17,029 nt of DNA from Candidatus Peribacteria bacterium. GTDB lineage: Bacteria; Patescibacteriota; Gracilibacteria; UBA1369; GCA-2718715. Of the stretch, positions 1 through 6,326 are shown one piece after another. The translations under genes and the position numbers were made by a program. Location: the NCBI GenBank assembly GCA_943349385.1, contig CALQZM010000012.1:1-17029 (forward strand), written 5' to 3'. The notes beneath the pieces were generated by a model, which saw nothing but the letters and a program-made list of their open reading frames with translations, searched no databases and had not been told where the DNA came from. Position 1 is the first letter of the stretch; each line of letters begins with the position of its first letter.

Positions 1-2
1 AT

Positions 3-31
3 TTGACATTAACGAAAATTAAAGATATAAA
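3..31 (+). promoter_or_regulatory. sigma70-type promoter of the S10 cluster
   Basis: A perfect -35 hexamer TTGACA (3-8) is followed after 17 nt by TATAAA (26-31), one base from the -10 consensus. Transcription would start near 38-39, giving a leader of about 220 nt before rpsJ. This is the best-matching promoter in the window and lies upstream of the first gene of the cluster. Assignment rests on motif match and position; the transcript start is inferred. Confidence 0.8.
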
Positions 32-37
32 ACTTGC

Positions 38-257
38 ACAAAATTGTAATCTTTACTTTTAAAGATACACTCGCAAATAGGCGGGACACACTGGGCTCAA
101 CAAAGACACCAACAAATTCACTACATTGAGTTAAGTTGGTATACAGCCTAGCGTAATAAACTGGGTTATTTCAAGTTTTACCAACAATTCGTCTGCGTTT
201 AGCTCAAGTCAAGCCACATAAATTAAAATCAATTATAAATTATTAACTTAAATTACT
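38..257 (+). promoter_or_regulatory. structured rpsJ (S10 operon) 5' leader
   Basis: No ATG-initiated ORF is present in this stretch. A first AT-rich hairpin pairs ATCTTT (49-54) with AAAGAT (61-66). A larger nested structure is possible: TTGAG (126-130) with CTCAA (203-207), GTTGGTA (135-141) with TACCAAC (179-185), and CCTAG (147-151) with CTGGG (161-165, one G-U pair). The same central segment can instead pair with upstream copies, GTTGGT with ACCAAC (108-113) and TTGAG with CTCAA (96-100). Many bacteria autoregulate ribosomal-protein operons through leaders (for example L4 on the E. coli S10 leader), so a feedback role is plausible, but I do not recognise this as a named leader class. Confidence 0.5.
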
Positions 258-695
258 ATGGCTCCAGGTCAAAAAATCAGAATCAAAATCAAATCATTTG
301 ATCACAAAATCATTGATGAAGTAGCAAGAACAATTATCCAATCTGCTCAAGATACAGGAGCAATCGTAGCTGGGCCAATCCCCCTACCTACTAGAATTGA
401 AAAATTCACTGTATTAAAATCTACTTTCGTTCACAAAAATTCTCGAGACCAATACGAAATGAGAACTCACAAAAGACTAATCGACATTAAAGAAACTACT
501 AGTCATACAGTGGATTCTCTTACAAACTTAACTATTCCTGCTGGTGTAGATATCGAAATCAAAATGATGGTAGGTACTGCCGAAGCAAAAGTATCAAAGA
601 AAAGTGCAAAAAAAGAAGTAAAAGAAGATGTTGCAACTCCAGTAAAAGCAGAAAAAGCACCTAAAACTAAAACAGCTGCTAAGAAAACAAAATAA
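258..695 (+). CDS. rpsJ: 30S ribosomal protein S10 (uS10), with basic C-terminal tail
   Basis: uS10 sits in the 30S head and, in many bacteria, also acts as NusE in antitermination. The core runs from residue 1 to about 105 and shows the family landmarks GPIPLPT (39-45) and the RTHKRLIDI stretch (69-77). Typical bacterial S10 is about 102-105 residues; this one has 145. The extra roughly 40 residues are rich in Lys, Ala and Thr and look disordered and RNA-binding. It is the first gene after the strong promoter and leader. A 156-nt gap, unusually long here, separates it from rplC. The start codon is the only ATG that gives the canonical N terminus; there is no Shine-Dalgarno sequence. Confidence 0.96.
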   Translation: MAPGQKIRIKIKSFDHKIIDEVARTIIQSAQDTGAIVAGPIPLPTRIEKFTVLKSTFVHKNSRDQYEMRTHKRLIDIKETTSHTVDSLTNLTIPAGVDIEIKMMVGTAEAKVSKKSAKKEVKEDVATPVKAEKAPKTKTAAKKTK

Positions 696-720
696 GAAGG
701 AGTTTTTTTAACAAATTCTC

Positions 721-749
721 TTGACATTCTAGCTGCCGGACATTAATAT
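721..749 (+). promoter_or_regulatory. candidate internal promoter upstream of rplC
   Basis: TTGACA (721-726) matches the -35 consensus exactly and is followed after 17 nt by TAATAT (744-749), a 4/6 match to the -10 consensus that keeps the key T1, A2 and T6. It lies in the 156-nt rpsJ-rplC gap, one of the two longest spacers in the cluster. The first eight bases, TTGACATT, are the same as at the rpsJ promoter (3-10). AGCTG (731-735) and CAGCT (754-758) could form a small stem in the same stretch. If used, it would let rplC onward be made independently of rpsJ. Confidence 0.45.
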
Positions 750-851
750 CTGCCAGCTTAAACATAAATGAAATAAGTTTATAGATAAGTTGTGGGCTCC
801 TACAAAGGAAATTAAGATCTACAACAATAATATTTAAACCTCTAAATAGAT

Positions 852-1430
852 ATGCCTGGAATCTTAGGTAGAAAAATTGGAATGACTCGTATAATCGGAG
901 AAGACGGAGCAAGTATCCCACTAACAGTGGTTGAATGTACGCCTAACACGATTACTCAAGTTAAAACCGTAGAAAAAGACGGCTATTCAGCAATTGTACT
1001 TGGTTACAAAGAATTGAAAAATCCATCTAAAAACAAAAAATACTATTATCAAAGAGAATTCAAAGTTGAAAACTCCGAAGAATTTGAAATAGGAACTCAA
1101 GTAACAGTAGAAAATCTAAAAGAAATTGAAAAAGTTCAATTTACCTCAATCTCAAAAGGTAAAGGGTTTCAAGGTGTAGTTAAAAGACATAACTTTAAAA
1201 CAGGACCTAATTCACATGGTTCTAAACACCACAGAAATCCTGGTTCAATCGGTTCAGGTACTGCACCTGGTCGAGTTATGAAAGGTAAAAAATTAGCCGG
1301 ACGAATGGGTGGCGACAAACTTACCTTTAAGAGTGTTCCCCTTGTTTATCTAGACAGCGAAAAAAACATCCTTGGTATCAAAGGACCAATCCCTGGAGGG
1401 AAAAATAATCTTGTAGCTATTACATTCTAG
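852..1430 (+). CDS. rplC: 50S ribosomal protein L3 (uL3)
   Basis: uL3 is an early assembly protein of the 50S subunit whose long loop reaches toward the peptidyl-transferase centre. Landmarks are the N-terminal GRKIGMT (6-12), the GKGFQGVVKRHNF segment (103-115) and the loop from GSIG (131-134) through PGRVMKGKKLAGRMG (139-153). Gln107 aligns with the glutamine that is methylated in E. coli L3. At 192 residues it is slightly shorter than the usual 205-215, mainly at the C terminus. It is followed by rplD after 4 nt. The stop codon is TAG. Confidence 0.97.
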   Translation: MPGILGRKIGMTRIIGEDGASIPLTVVECTPNTITQVKTVEKDGYSAIVLGYKELKNPSKNKKYYYQREFKVENSEEFEIGTQVTVENLKEIEKVQFTSISKGKGFQGVVKRHNFKTGPNSHGSKHHRNPGSIGSGTAPGRVMKGKKLAGRMGGDKLTFKSVPLVYLDSEKNILGIKGPIPGGKNNLVAITF

Positions 1431-1434
1431 TATT

Positions 1435-2067
1435 ATGAAAATCGATATTTACAATCAAAACGGAGAAGTCGCTAAGACTATGGAACTACCTAAAGAAGTA
1501 TTCGAGGTAGAACTAAAAGAAGAATTAGTGCATCAGGCTTTAGTAAGACAATTAGCGAATGCCAGAAAGGCAGTTGCTCATACAAAAACTAAAGGCGAAG
1601 TATCTGGTGGTGGTAGAAAACCATTTAGACAAAAAGGTACAGGTAATGCACGTCAAGGTTCTATTACTAATCCACACTTTATTGGTGGTGGTGTAGCTTT
1701 TGGGCCTAGAAACAACAGAAACTTCGAAAAAGACATGCCTAAGAAGCAAAGAAGAAAAGCATTATTGATGGCTCTTAGTGTTAAAGCTACTGAAAGTAAA
1801 ATCTTTGGTCTTGAATCTTATGAAGATTCAGAAGCTAAAACAAAAAACATGGCAGCTTTGATCAATAAACTTCCTGTAGAAAGAAACATTCTATTTGTAC
1901 TTCCTGAAAGTAACGAACTAATTAGAAAAGTAACTCGAAATTTACCGTTTGCAAAAACAATTACAGCTCCATATTTAAATATACACGATTTAGTTAAATA
2001 TGATTCAGTTTGTTTCGTAGCTGATGGAATCGAAAAAACAAAAAACACCTTTTCAATAAATAATTAA
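1435..2067 (+). CDS. rplD: 50S ribosomal protein L4 (uL4)
   Basis: uL4 lines the nascent-peptide exit tunnel through an extended basic loop, seen here at residues 58-76 (GGGRKPFRQKGTGNARQGS). In E. coli L4 also represses its own S10 operon by binding the leader; whether that applies here is unknown, but it is the natural candidate regulator of the rpsJ leader. Length (210) is normal. The start follows the rplC stop by 4 nt, and rplW follows 9 nt after the stop, so translation is probably coupled. No Shine-Dalgarno sequence precedes the ATG. Confidence 0.97.
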   Translation: MKIDIYNQNGEVAKTMELPKEVFEVELKEELVHQALVRQLANARKAVAHTKTKGEVSGGGRKPFRQKGTGNARQGSITNPHFIGGGVAFGPRNNRNFEKDMPKKQRRKALLMALSVKATESKIFGLESYEDSEAKTKNMAALINKLPVERNILFVLPESNELIRKVTRNLPFAKTITAPYLNIHDLVKYDSVCFVADGIEKTKNTFSINN

Positions 2068-2076
2068 AATTAGACA

Positions 2077-2358
2077 ATGTTAGAATTAGCAATCACACCG
2101 ATCGTTACAGAAAAAAGTTCTATTGCTGCCGTGCAAAGTAAATATTTGTTCTATGTACCAGTAGATGCTACTAAAGTAGATGTAACTCGGGAAATCGAAA
2201 AAATTTACGGCAAAAAAGTAGCGAAAGTAAATATGATTACTACTCGTGCTAAAGTAAGAGTTGCCGGAAAAAGAAAAATGGTTAAAAGAAAAGAAAAAAG
2301 AAAAGCAATCGTTACGTTTGCCAACAAAGAAACTATCGATATTAATAAAACTAAGTAA
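2077..2358 (+). CDS. rplW: 50S ribosomal protein L23 (uL23)
   Basis: uL23 sits at the tunnel exit, where trigger factor and SRP dock. The family start motif PIVTEKS is at residues 8-14, followed by the conserved fold in which Lys-rich helix residues lead to the YGKKVAKVN strand (44-52). The length of 93 is within the usual 93-100. The region 55-77 is strongly basic (multiple KRK runs), as expected for the rRNA-binding loop. It is packed between rplD (9 nt) and rplB (2 nt). Confidence 0.95.
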   Translation: MLELAITPIVTEKSSIAAVQSKYLFYVPVDATKVDVTREIEKIYGKKVAKVNMITTRAKVRVAGKRKMVKRKEKRKAIVTFANKETIDINKTK

Positions 2359-2360
2359 TT

Positions 2361-3197
2361 ATGCCAGTAAAATCTTATAAACCAACCACGCCAGGTGTAA
2401 GGCAAATGACTCGAGACACTTTCGAAGAAATTACGAAAACTAGTCCCGAAAAAAATCTTACTTACATCAAAAAAGAACAAGCCGGTAGAAATAATACTGG
2501 TAGACTTACTGTAAGACATCGAGGTGGTGGACATAAAAAACGAATTCGAATTGTTGACTTTAAAGCTATTGATAAAGCTGGAATTCCAGCAAAAGTAAGT
2601 TCTGTTGAGTACGATCCAAATCGAACAGCTTACATTATGTTACTTACTTACGCTGATGGCGAAAAAAGATATCAAGTAGCTCCAAACGGAATTAAAGTTG
2701 ACGACGAAATTATTACGAAAGCTAAATGTAAAGTAAAAGTTGGTAATAGAATGAGTCTTAAAAACATTCCAGTTGGATACGCGATTTACAACGTAGAACT
2801 TCAACCAGGTAAAGGTGGACAACTAGCAAAAACTGCTGGTGGATCTGCAAAATTAGTATCTCTTGAAGGTGCTAAAGCTCAAGTTCAACTACCTTCTGGT
2901 GAAATCCGATTAATCGAAAAGAAATGTTTTGCCTCAATCGGAACTGTAAGTAATGCTGATCACTCAAATATCAAAATCGGTAAAGCTGGTAGAAATAGAT
3001 GGTTAGGTAAAAGACCTCAAGTACGTGGTAAAGCTATGAATCCGGTAGATCACCCGCATGGTGGTGGTGAAGGTCGTAACTCAATCGGTATGAAAGCTCC
3101 AAAAACTCCATGGGGGTTACCTGCTCTAGGTGTTAAGACTAGAAAAAGAAAATCGACTGACAAATTCATTGTAAAATCAAGACACAGTAAAAAGTAA
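2361..3197 (+). CDS. rplB: 50S ribosomal protein L2 (uL2)
   Basis: uL2 is the most conserved large-subunit protein and supports subunit joining and peptidyl transfer. The SH3-like core starts around GGGHKKRIRIVDF (residues 55-67), and the C-terminal signature HPHGGGEG occupies 231-238, so the histidine linked to peptidyl-transferase activity is retained. Length is 278, near the usual 273-277. Arginine usage is notable: of 20 Arg codons I count 11 AGA, 6 CGA, 2 CGT and 1 AGG. The stop is followed after 5 nt by the first double-hairpin repeat. Confidence 0.98.
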   Translation: MPVKSYKPTTPGVRQMTRDTFEEITKTSPEKNLTYIKKEQAGRNNTGRLTVRHRGGGHKKRIRIVDFKAIDKAGIPAKVSSVEYDPNRTAYIMLLTYADGEKRYQVAPNGIKVDDEIITKAKCKVKVGNRMSLKNIPVGYAIYNVELQPGKGGQLAKTAGGSAKLVSLEGAKAQVQLPSGEIRLIEKKCFASIGTVSNADHSNIKIGKAGRNRWLGKRPQVRGKAMNPVDHPHGGGEGRNSIGMKAPKTPWGLPALGVKTRKRKSTDKFIVKSRHSKK

Positions 3198-3202
3198 CAA
3201 CA

Positions 3203-3243
3203 CAACGAAGCGGAGCGAAGTTGCTTCAAACGGCCTGCGGCCG
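3203..3243 (+). repeat. double-hairpin intergenic repeat, copy 1 (rplB-rpsS)
   Basis: Stem 1 is CAAC (3203-3206) with GTTG (3220-3223) around a 13-nt loop GAAGCGGAGCGAA. A spacer CTTCAAA follows, then stem 2, CGGCC (3231-3235) with GGCCG (3239-3243) around TGC. This is the most divergent of four copies: stem 1 has only 4 bp, and an alternative pairing GAAGC (3207-3211) with GCTTC (3223-3227) exists. It is much more GC-rich than its surroundings, starts 5 nt after the rplB stop, and has no U-tract after the second hairpin, so it is not a standard terminator. Confidence 0.75.
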
Positions 3244-3272
3244 CAATTAAAATAAACATTAATCAATGCAAA

Positions 3273-3542
3273 ATGGCACGAAGTAGTAAAAAGGGACCTT
3301 ATGTAGACCCAAGAGTGATGAAAAAAGTTGACGTCATGATACAAGCTGGCGACAAAAAAGTAATCAAAACTTGGTCAAGAGGATGTGATATACCACCAGA
3401 ATTCGTAGGATTTACATTCGCAGTACATAATGGAAAACAACATTTACCGGTATTCGTTACTGAAAACATGGTAGGTCATAAATTAGGCGAATTTGCCCCA
3501 ACAAGAAAATTCAAAGCCCACGGTGGTAAATTAGCAAAATAA
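3273..3542 (+). CDS. rpsS: 30S ribosomal protein S19 (uS19)
   Basis: uS19 is in the 30S head, forms a pair with S13 and contacts the A-site finger of the 50S subunit. Conserved blocks are the N-terminal RSSKKGPYVD (3-12), TWSRGCDIPPEFVGFT (33-48) and the VHNGKQHLPVFV-ENMVGHKLGEF region (51-74). Length 89 is normal. It follows rplB after a 75-nt gap largely filled by a double-hairpin repeat. An ATG 6 nt upstream of the called start (TGCAAA between them) would add only two residues; the MARSSKKGP start matches the family. Confidence 0.97.
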   Translation: MARSSKKGPYVDPRVMKKVDVMIQAGDKKVIKTWSRGCDIPPEFVGFTFAVHNGKQHLPVFVTENMVGHKLGEFAPTRKFKAHGGKLAK

Positions 3543-3561
3543 TCCAATAAAATAAGTAAAC

Positions 3562-3990
3562 ATGAAAGCAACACTAAGAAATATCAGAATTTCTCCAAAG
3601 AAAATGAACGTAGTAGCCGAGTTAGTGCGAAATATGCCCGCTAAAAAAGCTGAAATACTTCTATCTTTTACTCCTAAAAAAGGAGCTAAAATTCTTGAAA
3701 AAGTAATCGCTAGTGCAATCGCTAACGCTACTAACAACTTCAAGCAAAATGTAGACGAACTAGTACTTAAAGAAGTTAAAGTTTCAAAAGCATTTACAAT
3801 CAAAAGAGTAATTCCTGGATCAAGAGGTCGTACAAAACCTATCTTAAAAAGATCTTCACATGTACATATCTTATTAGATGCAAGACCCATCGAAACGAAA
3901 GCAACTAAAAAATCAGCTAAAACTACTAAATCAGAAACACAAGAAACTGAAGAAAAACCAAAAAAAACTACTAAGACTACTAAAAAATAA
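3562..3990 (+). CDS. rplV: 50S ribosomal protein L22 (uL22), with basic C-terminal tail
   Basis: uL22 lines the exit tunnel with a beta-hairpin. The core covers residues 1-108: RNIRISPKKMNVVAELVR at the N terminus and the basic hairpin plus C-terminal strand around 82-104 (RVIPGSRGRTKPILKRSSHVHILL). Bacterial L22 is usually about 110 residues; here residues 109-142 form a Lys/Thr/Glu-rich low-complexity tail. The gene sits 19 nt after rpsS and 12 nt before rpsC. Confidence 0.95.
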   Translation: MKATLRNIRISPKKMNVVAELVRNMPAKKAEILLSFTPKKGAKILEKVIASAIANATNNFKQNVDELVLKEVKVSKAFTIKRVIPGSRGRTKPILKRSSHVHILLDARPIETKATKKSAKTTKSETQETEEKPKKTTKTTKK

Positions 3991-4002
3991 TTTATCTACT
4001 CT

Positions 4003-4653
4003 ATGGGACAAAAAGTTAATCCAAATGGAATTCGTATCGGTATAGTAAAATCTTGGGACTCAACTTGGTTCCCACCTAAAGGAAGCTATGCAAAATATTT
4101 ACTACAAGACACTGCGATTAGAAAATATTTAACAAAACTTTTCAAAGGACTTGGAGTAGCTAGAGTTGAAATTCAAGCTACAGAAGGAACGGCAACAATT
4201 ACAATTCACGCAGCCAAACCTGGACTAATAATTGGTCAACAAGGTTCAAAAATTGAAGAACTAAGAATTAAGCTAGAAAAAGAATTCGGAATTAAATTTG
4301 GAATCAATGTTGTTGAAATCCCAAAACCAGCAATTAATGCATTCGTAATAGCAGAAAGCGTATCTCAACAGGTAGAAAGAAGAATCTCTTACCGACGAGC
4401 CGCTAAAGTTGCTATCGACAAAGCCTTAGAAGCTGGAGCAAAAGGAATTAAAATTAAACTAGGAGGAAGACTTAATGGAGTTGAAATCGCTAGAAGTGAA
4501 TTTTTCTCGAAAGGACGAGTTCCCCTTCAAACACTTAGAGCAAATATTGAGTACGCATACCTAATTGCAAACACAACTTACGGTACTATTGGTATCAAAG
4601 TATGGGTATACCATGGCGATGTATTCAGTAGAACGAAAAAAACTGGCAAATAA
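4003..4653 (+). CDS. rpsC: 30S ribosomal protein S3 (uS3)
   Basis: uS3 lines the mRNA entry site in the 30S head. It begins with the canonical MGQKVNPNGIRIGI, has the KH type II domain with GLIIGQQG (74-81, the GxxG loop) and the C-terminal domain with GIKIKLGGRLNGVEIARSE (148-166), GRVPLQTLRANIEYA (171-185) and TTYGTIGIKVWVYHG (191-205). Length 216 is typical. The stop codon lies in the loop of a small stem (GGCAA 4645-4649 / TTGCC 4660-4664), followed by a promoter-like site. Confidence 0.98.
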   Translation: MGQKVNPNGIRIGIVKSWDSTWFPPKGSYAKYLLQDTAIRKYLTKLFKGLGVARVEIQATEGTATITIHAAKPGLIIGQQGSKIEELRIKLEKEFGIKFGINVVEIPKPAINAFVIAESVSQQVERRISYRRAAKVAIDKALEAGAKGIKIKLGGRLNGVEIARSEFFSKGRVPLQTLRANIEYAYLIANTTYGTIGIKVWVYHGDVFSRTKKTGK

Positions 4654-4664
4654 TAAAAATTGCC

Positions 4665-4692
4665 TTGATTTATAAACAATTCTCCCTATAAT
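4665..4692 (+). promoter_or_regulatory. candidate internal promoter upstream of rplP
   Basis: A perfect TATAAT (4687-4692) is preceded after 16 nt by TTGATT (4665-4670, 4/6 match to the -35 consensus). It lies in the 65-nt rpsC-rplP spacer, which is long for this cluster, and would start transcription near 4699, about 20 nt before the rplP ATG. A promoter in the middle of the S10 operon, between S3 and L16, is not the textbook arrangement. Confidence 0.55.
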
Positions 4693-4718
4693 CAATAGGC
4701 TTTAAATCCAAGTATCAG

Positions 4719-5135
4719 ATGTTAATACCAAAGAAAGTAAAATACCGAAAAACCCACCGAGCTAGAAATGCTCACCTTGGGATCGCAACTAGAAACTTTT
4801 TACTAAGTTTCGGTACAATCGGTCTAAAAGCAATGGAAGGTGGTGAAATAACTTCTCGGCAAATCGAAGCAGCCAGAAGAACAATGAGTAGATGTACTAA
4901 AAGAGGTGGAAAAATCTGGATTAAAATATTCCCTCATAAACCAATTACAAGAAAAGCAGCTGAAGTACCCATGGGTAGTGGTAAAGGTTCACTTGATCAC
5001 TATGTAGCGGATATCAAAGCAGGAACAGTAATGTTCGAGATGGGTGGCTTGCCTGAAGTCGAAGCAAGAAAAGCGCTTCAATTAGCAGCACATAAACTCC
5101 CAGTGAAATGCAAAATTATAACTAACGAAATTTAA
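4719..5135 (+). CDS. rplP: 50S ribosomal protein L16 (uL16)
   Basis: uL16 binds 23S rRNA near the A-site tRNA elbow and is a late assembly protein. The landmark FPHKPITRKAAEVPMGSGKG is at residues 71-90. In E. coli the residue before MGxGKG is Arg81, the arginine hydroxylated by YcfD; here that position is Pro84. The usual WVA after the glycine-rich turn is YVA (95-97). Length 138 is normal. It is 3 nt before rpmC and has its own promoter-like site upstream. Confidence 0.96.
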   Translation: MLIPKKVKYRKTHRARNAHLGIATRNFLLSFGTIGLKAMEGGEITSRQIEAARRTMSRCTKRGGKIWIKIFPHKPITRKAAEVPMGSGKGSLDHYVADIKAGTVMFEMGGLPEVEARKALQLAAHKLPVKCKIITNEI

Positions 5136-5138
5136 GAA

Positions 5139-5351
5139 ATGACATTAATTAGTAAAGATGATATCAGAAAGTATTCAGTCGAAGAGTTAATCAACACTTT
5201 GAAAGAAAACATGGAGTCTAAAAGCAGACTAGGGATTAACTTGAGAGCCCAACAATCACACGATCAAAAAAGTTATCATGCCTTCAAGAAAAACATTGCT
5301 AGAATTAGAACTGAATTACGAAGCAGACAATTAACAAGCCAATCTAACTAA
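5139..5351 (+). CDS. rpmC: 50S ribosomal protein L29 (uL29)
   Basis: uL29 is a small two-helix protein at the tunnel exit, next to L23. The 70-residue product has the expected pattern: helix 1 with SVEELINTLKENMESKSRL (13-31), a central LRAQQS (35-40), and helix 2 with the diagnostic KNIARIRTELRSRQ (51-64). The middle is more divergent than in model bacteria. Position between rplP (3 nt) and rpsQ (6 nt) supports the call. Confidence 0.93.
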   Translation: MTLISKDDIRKYSVEELINTLKENMESKSRLGINLRAQQSHDQKSYHAFKKNIARIRTELRSRQLTSQSN

Positions 5352-5357
5352 ACAAAA

Positions 5358-5597
5358 ATGAGAAACAAAAAAGGAAAAGTTGTTAGTGATAAAATGGATA
5401 AGACAGTAGTTGTTGAAGTGATAACTTACAAAGTACATCCCCTTTATAAAAAGAAATATAGAGTAACGACTAAATTCAAAGCACACGACGCAGAAAATAC
5501 ACTTAAAATTGGTGACGCGGTTACGATCTATGAATCAAGACCTCTATCTAAGACTAAAAAGTGGACAACAGAAGCTCCTGTAAAAGCAGCTAAATAA
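5358..5597 (+). CDS. rpsQ: 30S ribosomal protein S17 (uS17)
   Basis: uS17 is a primary 16S rRNA-binding protein with an OB fold. The 79-residue sequence shows GKVVSDKMDKTVVVEV (6-21), the HPLYKKKYRVTTKFKAHD segment (27-44) and a C-terminal RPLSKTKKW (61-69), all characteristic of the family. The last ten residues are a short Ala/Lys tail. It is 6 nt after rpmC and 25 nt before rplN. Confidence 0.96.
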   Translation: MRNKKGKVVSDKMDKTVVVEVITYKVHPLYKKKYRVTTKFKAHDAENTLKIGDAVTIYESRPLSKTKKWTTEAPVKAAK

Positions 5598-5622
5598 TTA
5601 AAACCTAAAGTAAACAGATCAA

Positions 5623-5991
5623 ATGATTCAAACTCAAACAATCCTCAACGTAGCCGACAACACTGGTGCAAAAGAAGTAATGTGCATCAAGGTACTAGGT
5701 AGCTCAAAGAGAAGATATGCTCATATCGGTGATCTAATTGTAATCGCAGTTAAAGAAGCTCTACCTTCAGGGGTGGTTAAAAAGAAAGCTGTAGAAAGAG
5801 CCGTAGTAGTAAGAACTAGAAAAGAACTACGAAGAAAAGATGGAAGTTATATCAGATTTGATGAAAACGCTGTAGTTATTGTAAACAAAGATGGTGCTCC
5901 AAAAGGAACACGGGTATTCGGTCCAGTAGCTAGAGAACTAAAAGACAGAGGTTATCAAAAAATTATTTCACTAGCACCTGATGTGCTTTAA
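5623..5991 (+). CDS. rplN: 50S ribosomal protein L14 (uL14)
   Basis: uL14 forms part of the intersubunit face and binds the ribosome-silencing factor RsfS in many bacteria. The 122-residue length is exactly the family norm. Motifs include MIQTQTILNVADNTGAK (1-17), AVVVRTRKELRRKDGSYIRF (60-79) and GTRVFGPVAREL (95-106). It is the first gene of the region that corresponds to the classical spc operon; no terminator or promoter is evident in the 25-nt spacer before it, so read-through from the S10 part is expected. Confidence 0.98.
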   Translation: MIQTQTILNVADNTGAKEVMCIKVLGSSKRRYAHIGDLIVIAVKEALPSGVVKKKAVERAVVVRTRKELRRKDGSYIRFDENAVVIVNKDGAPKGTRVFGPVARELKDRGYQKIISLAPDVL

Positions 5992-6013
5992 ATAGAGACT
6001 AACAAACAAGAAA

Positions 6014-6322
6014 ATGAAAATCAAAAAAGGAGATAATATCGTAGTAATTGCAGGTAAAGATAAAGGTAAAACTGGATCAATCCTTAAAGCCTATCCAAAA
6101 TTAAATAAAATTATTGTACAAAACGTAAATATTAAAACAAAATTTGCAAAAAAAGGTAAAGGTCAACCGGGTGAACAAGTTAAGTTCGAAGGAAAAATTG
6201 ATGCCTCTAATGTAATGCTAATCGACTCAAAAACAAAAAAACGAACTAGAGTTGGTTATACAACCCTTGATTCAAACAAAAAAGTAAGAATAACAAAAGT
6301 ATCAAAAGAAGTAATCGAATAA
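6014..6322 (+). CDS. rplX: 50S ribosomal protein L24 (uL24)
   Basis: uL24 initiates 50S assembly and lies near the tunnel exit. A KOW motif covers residues 4-31 (KKGDNIVVIAGKDKGKTGSI at 4-23). Downstream are the family-typical EGKIDASNVMLID (59-71) and TRVGY (78-82). Length 102 is normal. It overlaps nothing and is 4 nt before rplE. The upstream region is A-rich with no Shine-Dalgarno sequence. Confidence 0.96.
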   Translation: MKIKKGDNIVVIAGKDKGKTGSILKAYPKLNKIIVQNVNIKTKFAKKGKGQPGEQVKFEGKIDASNVMLIDSKTKKRTRVGYTTLDSNKKVRITKVSKEVIE

Positions 6323-6326
6323 AAAA

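Noticed and set aside
503..727. Minus-strand ORF opposite the end of rpsJ, and similar antisense ORFs opposite other ribosomal genes
   Set aside because: They mirror conserved ribosomal genes, have no recognisable domains, and their Phe/Ser/Leu-rich composition is what the complement of Lys-rich coding DNA gives.
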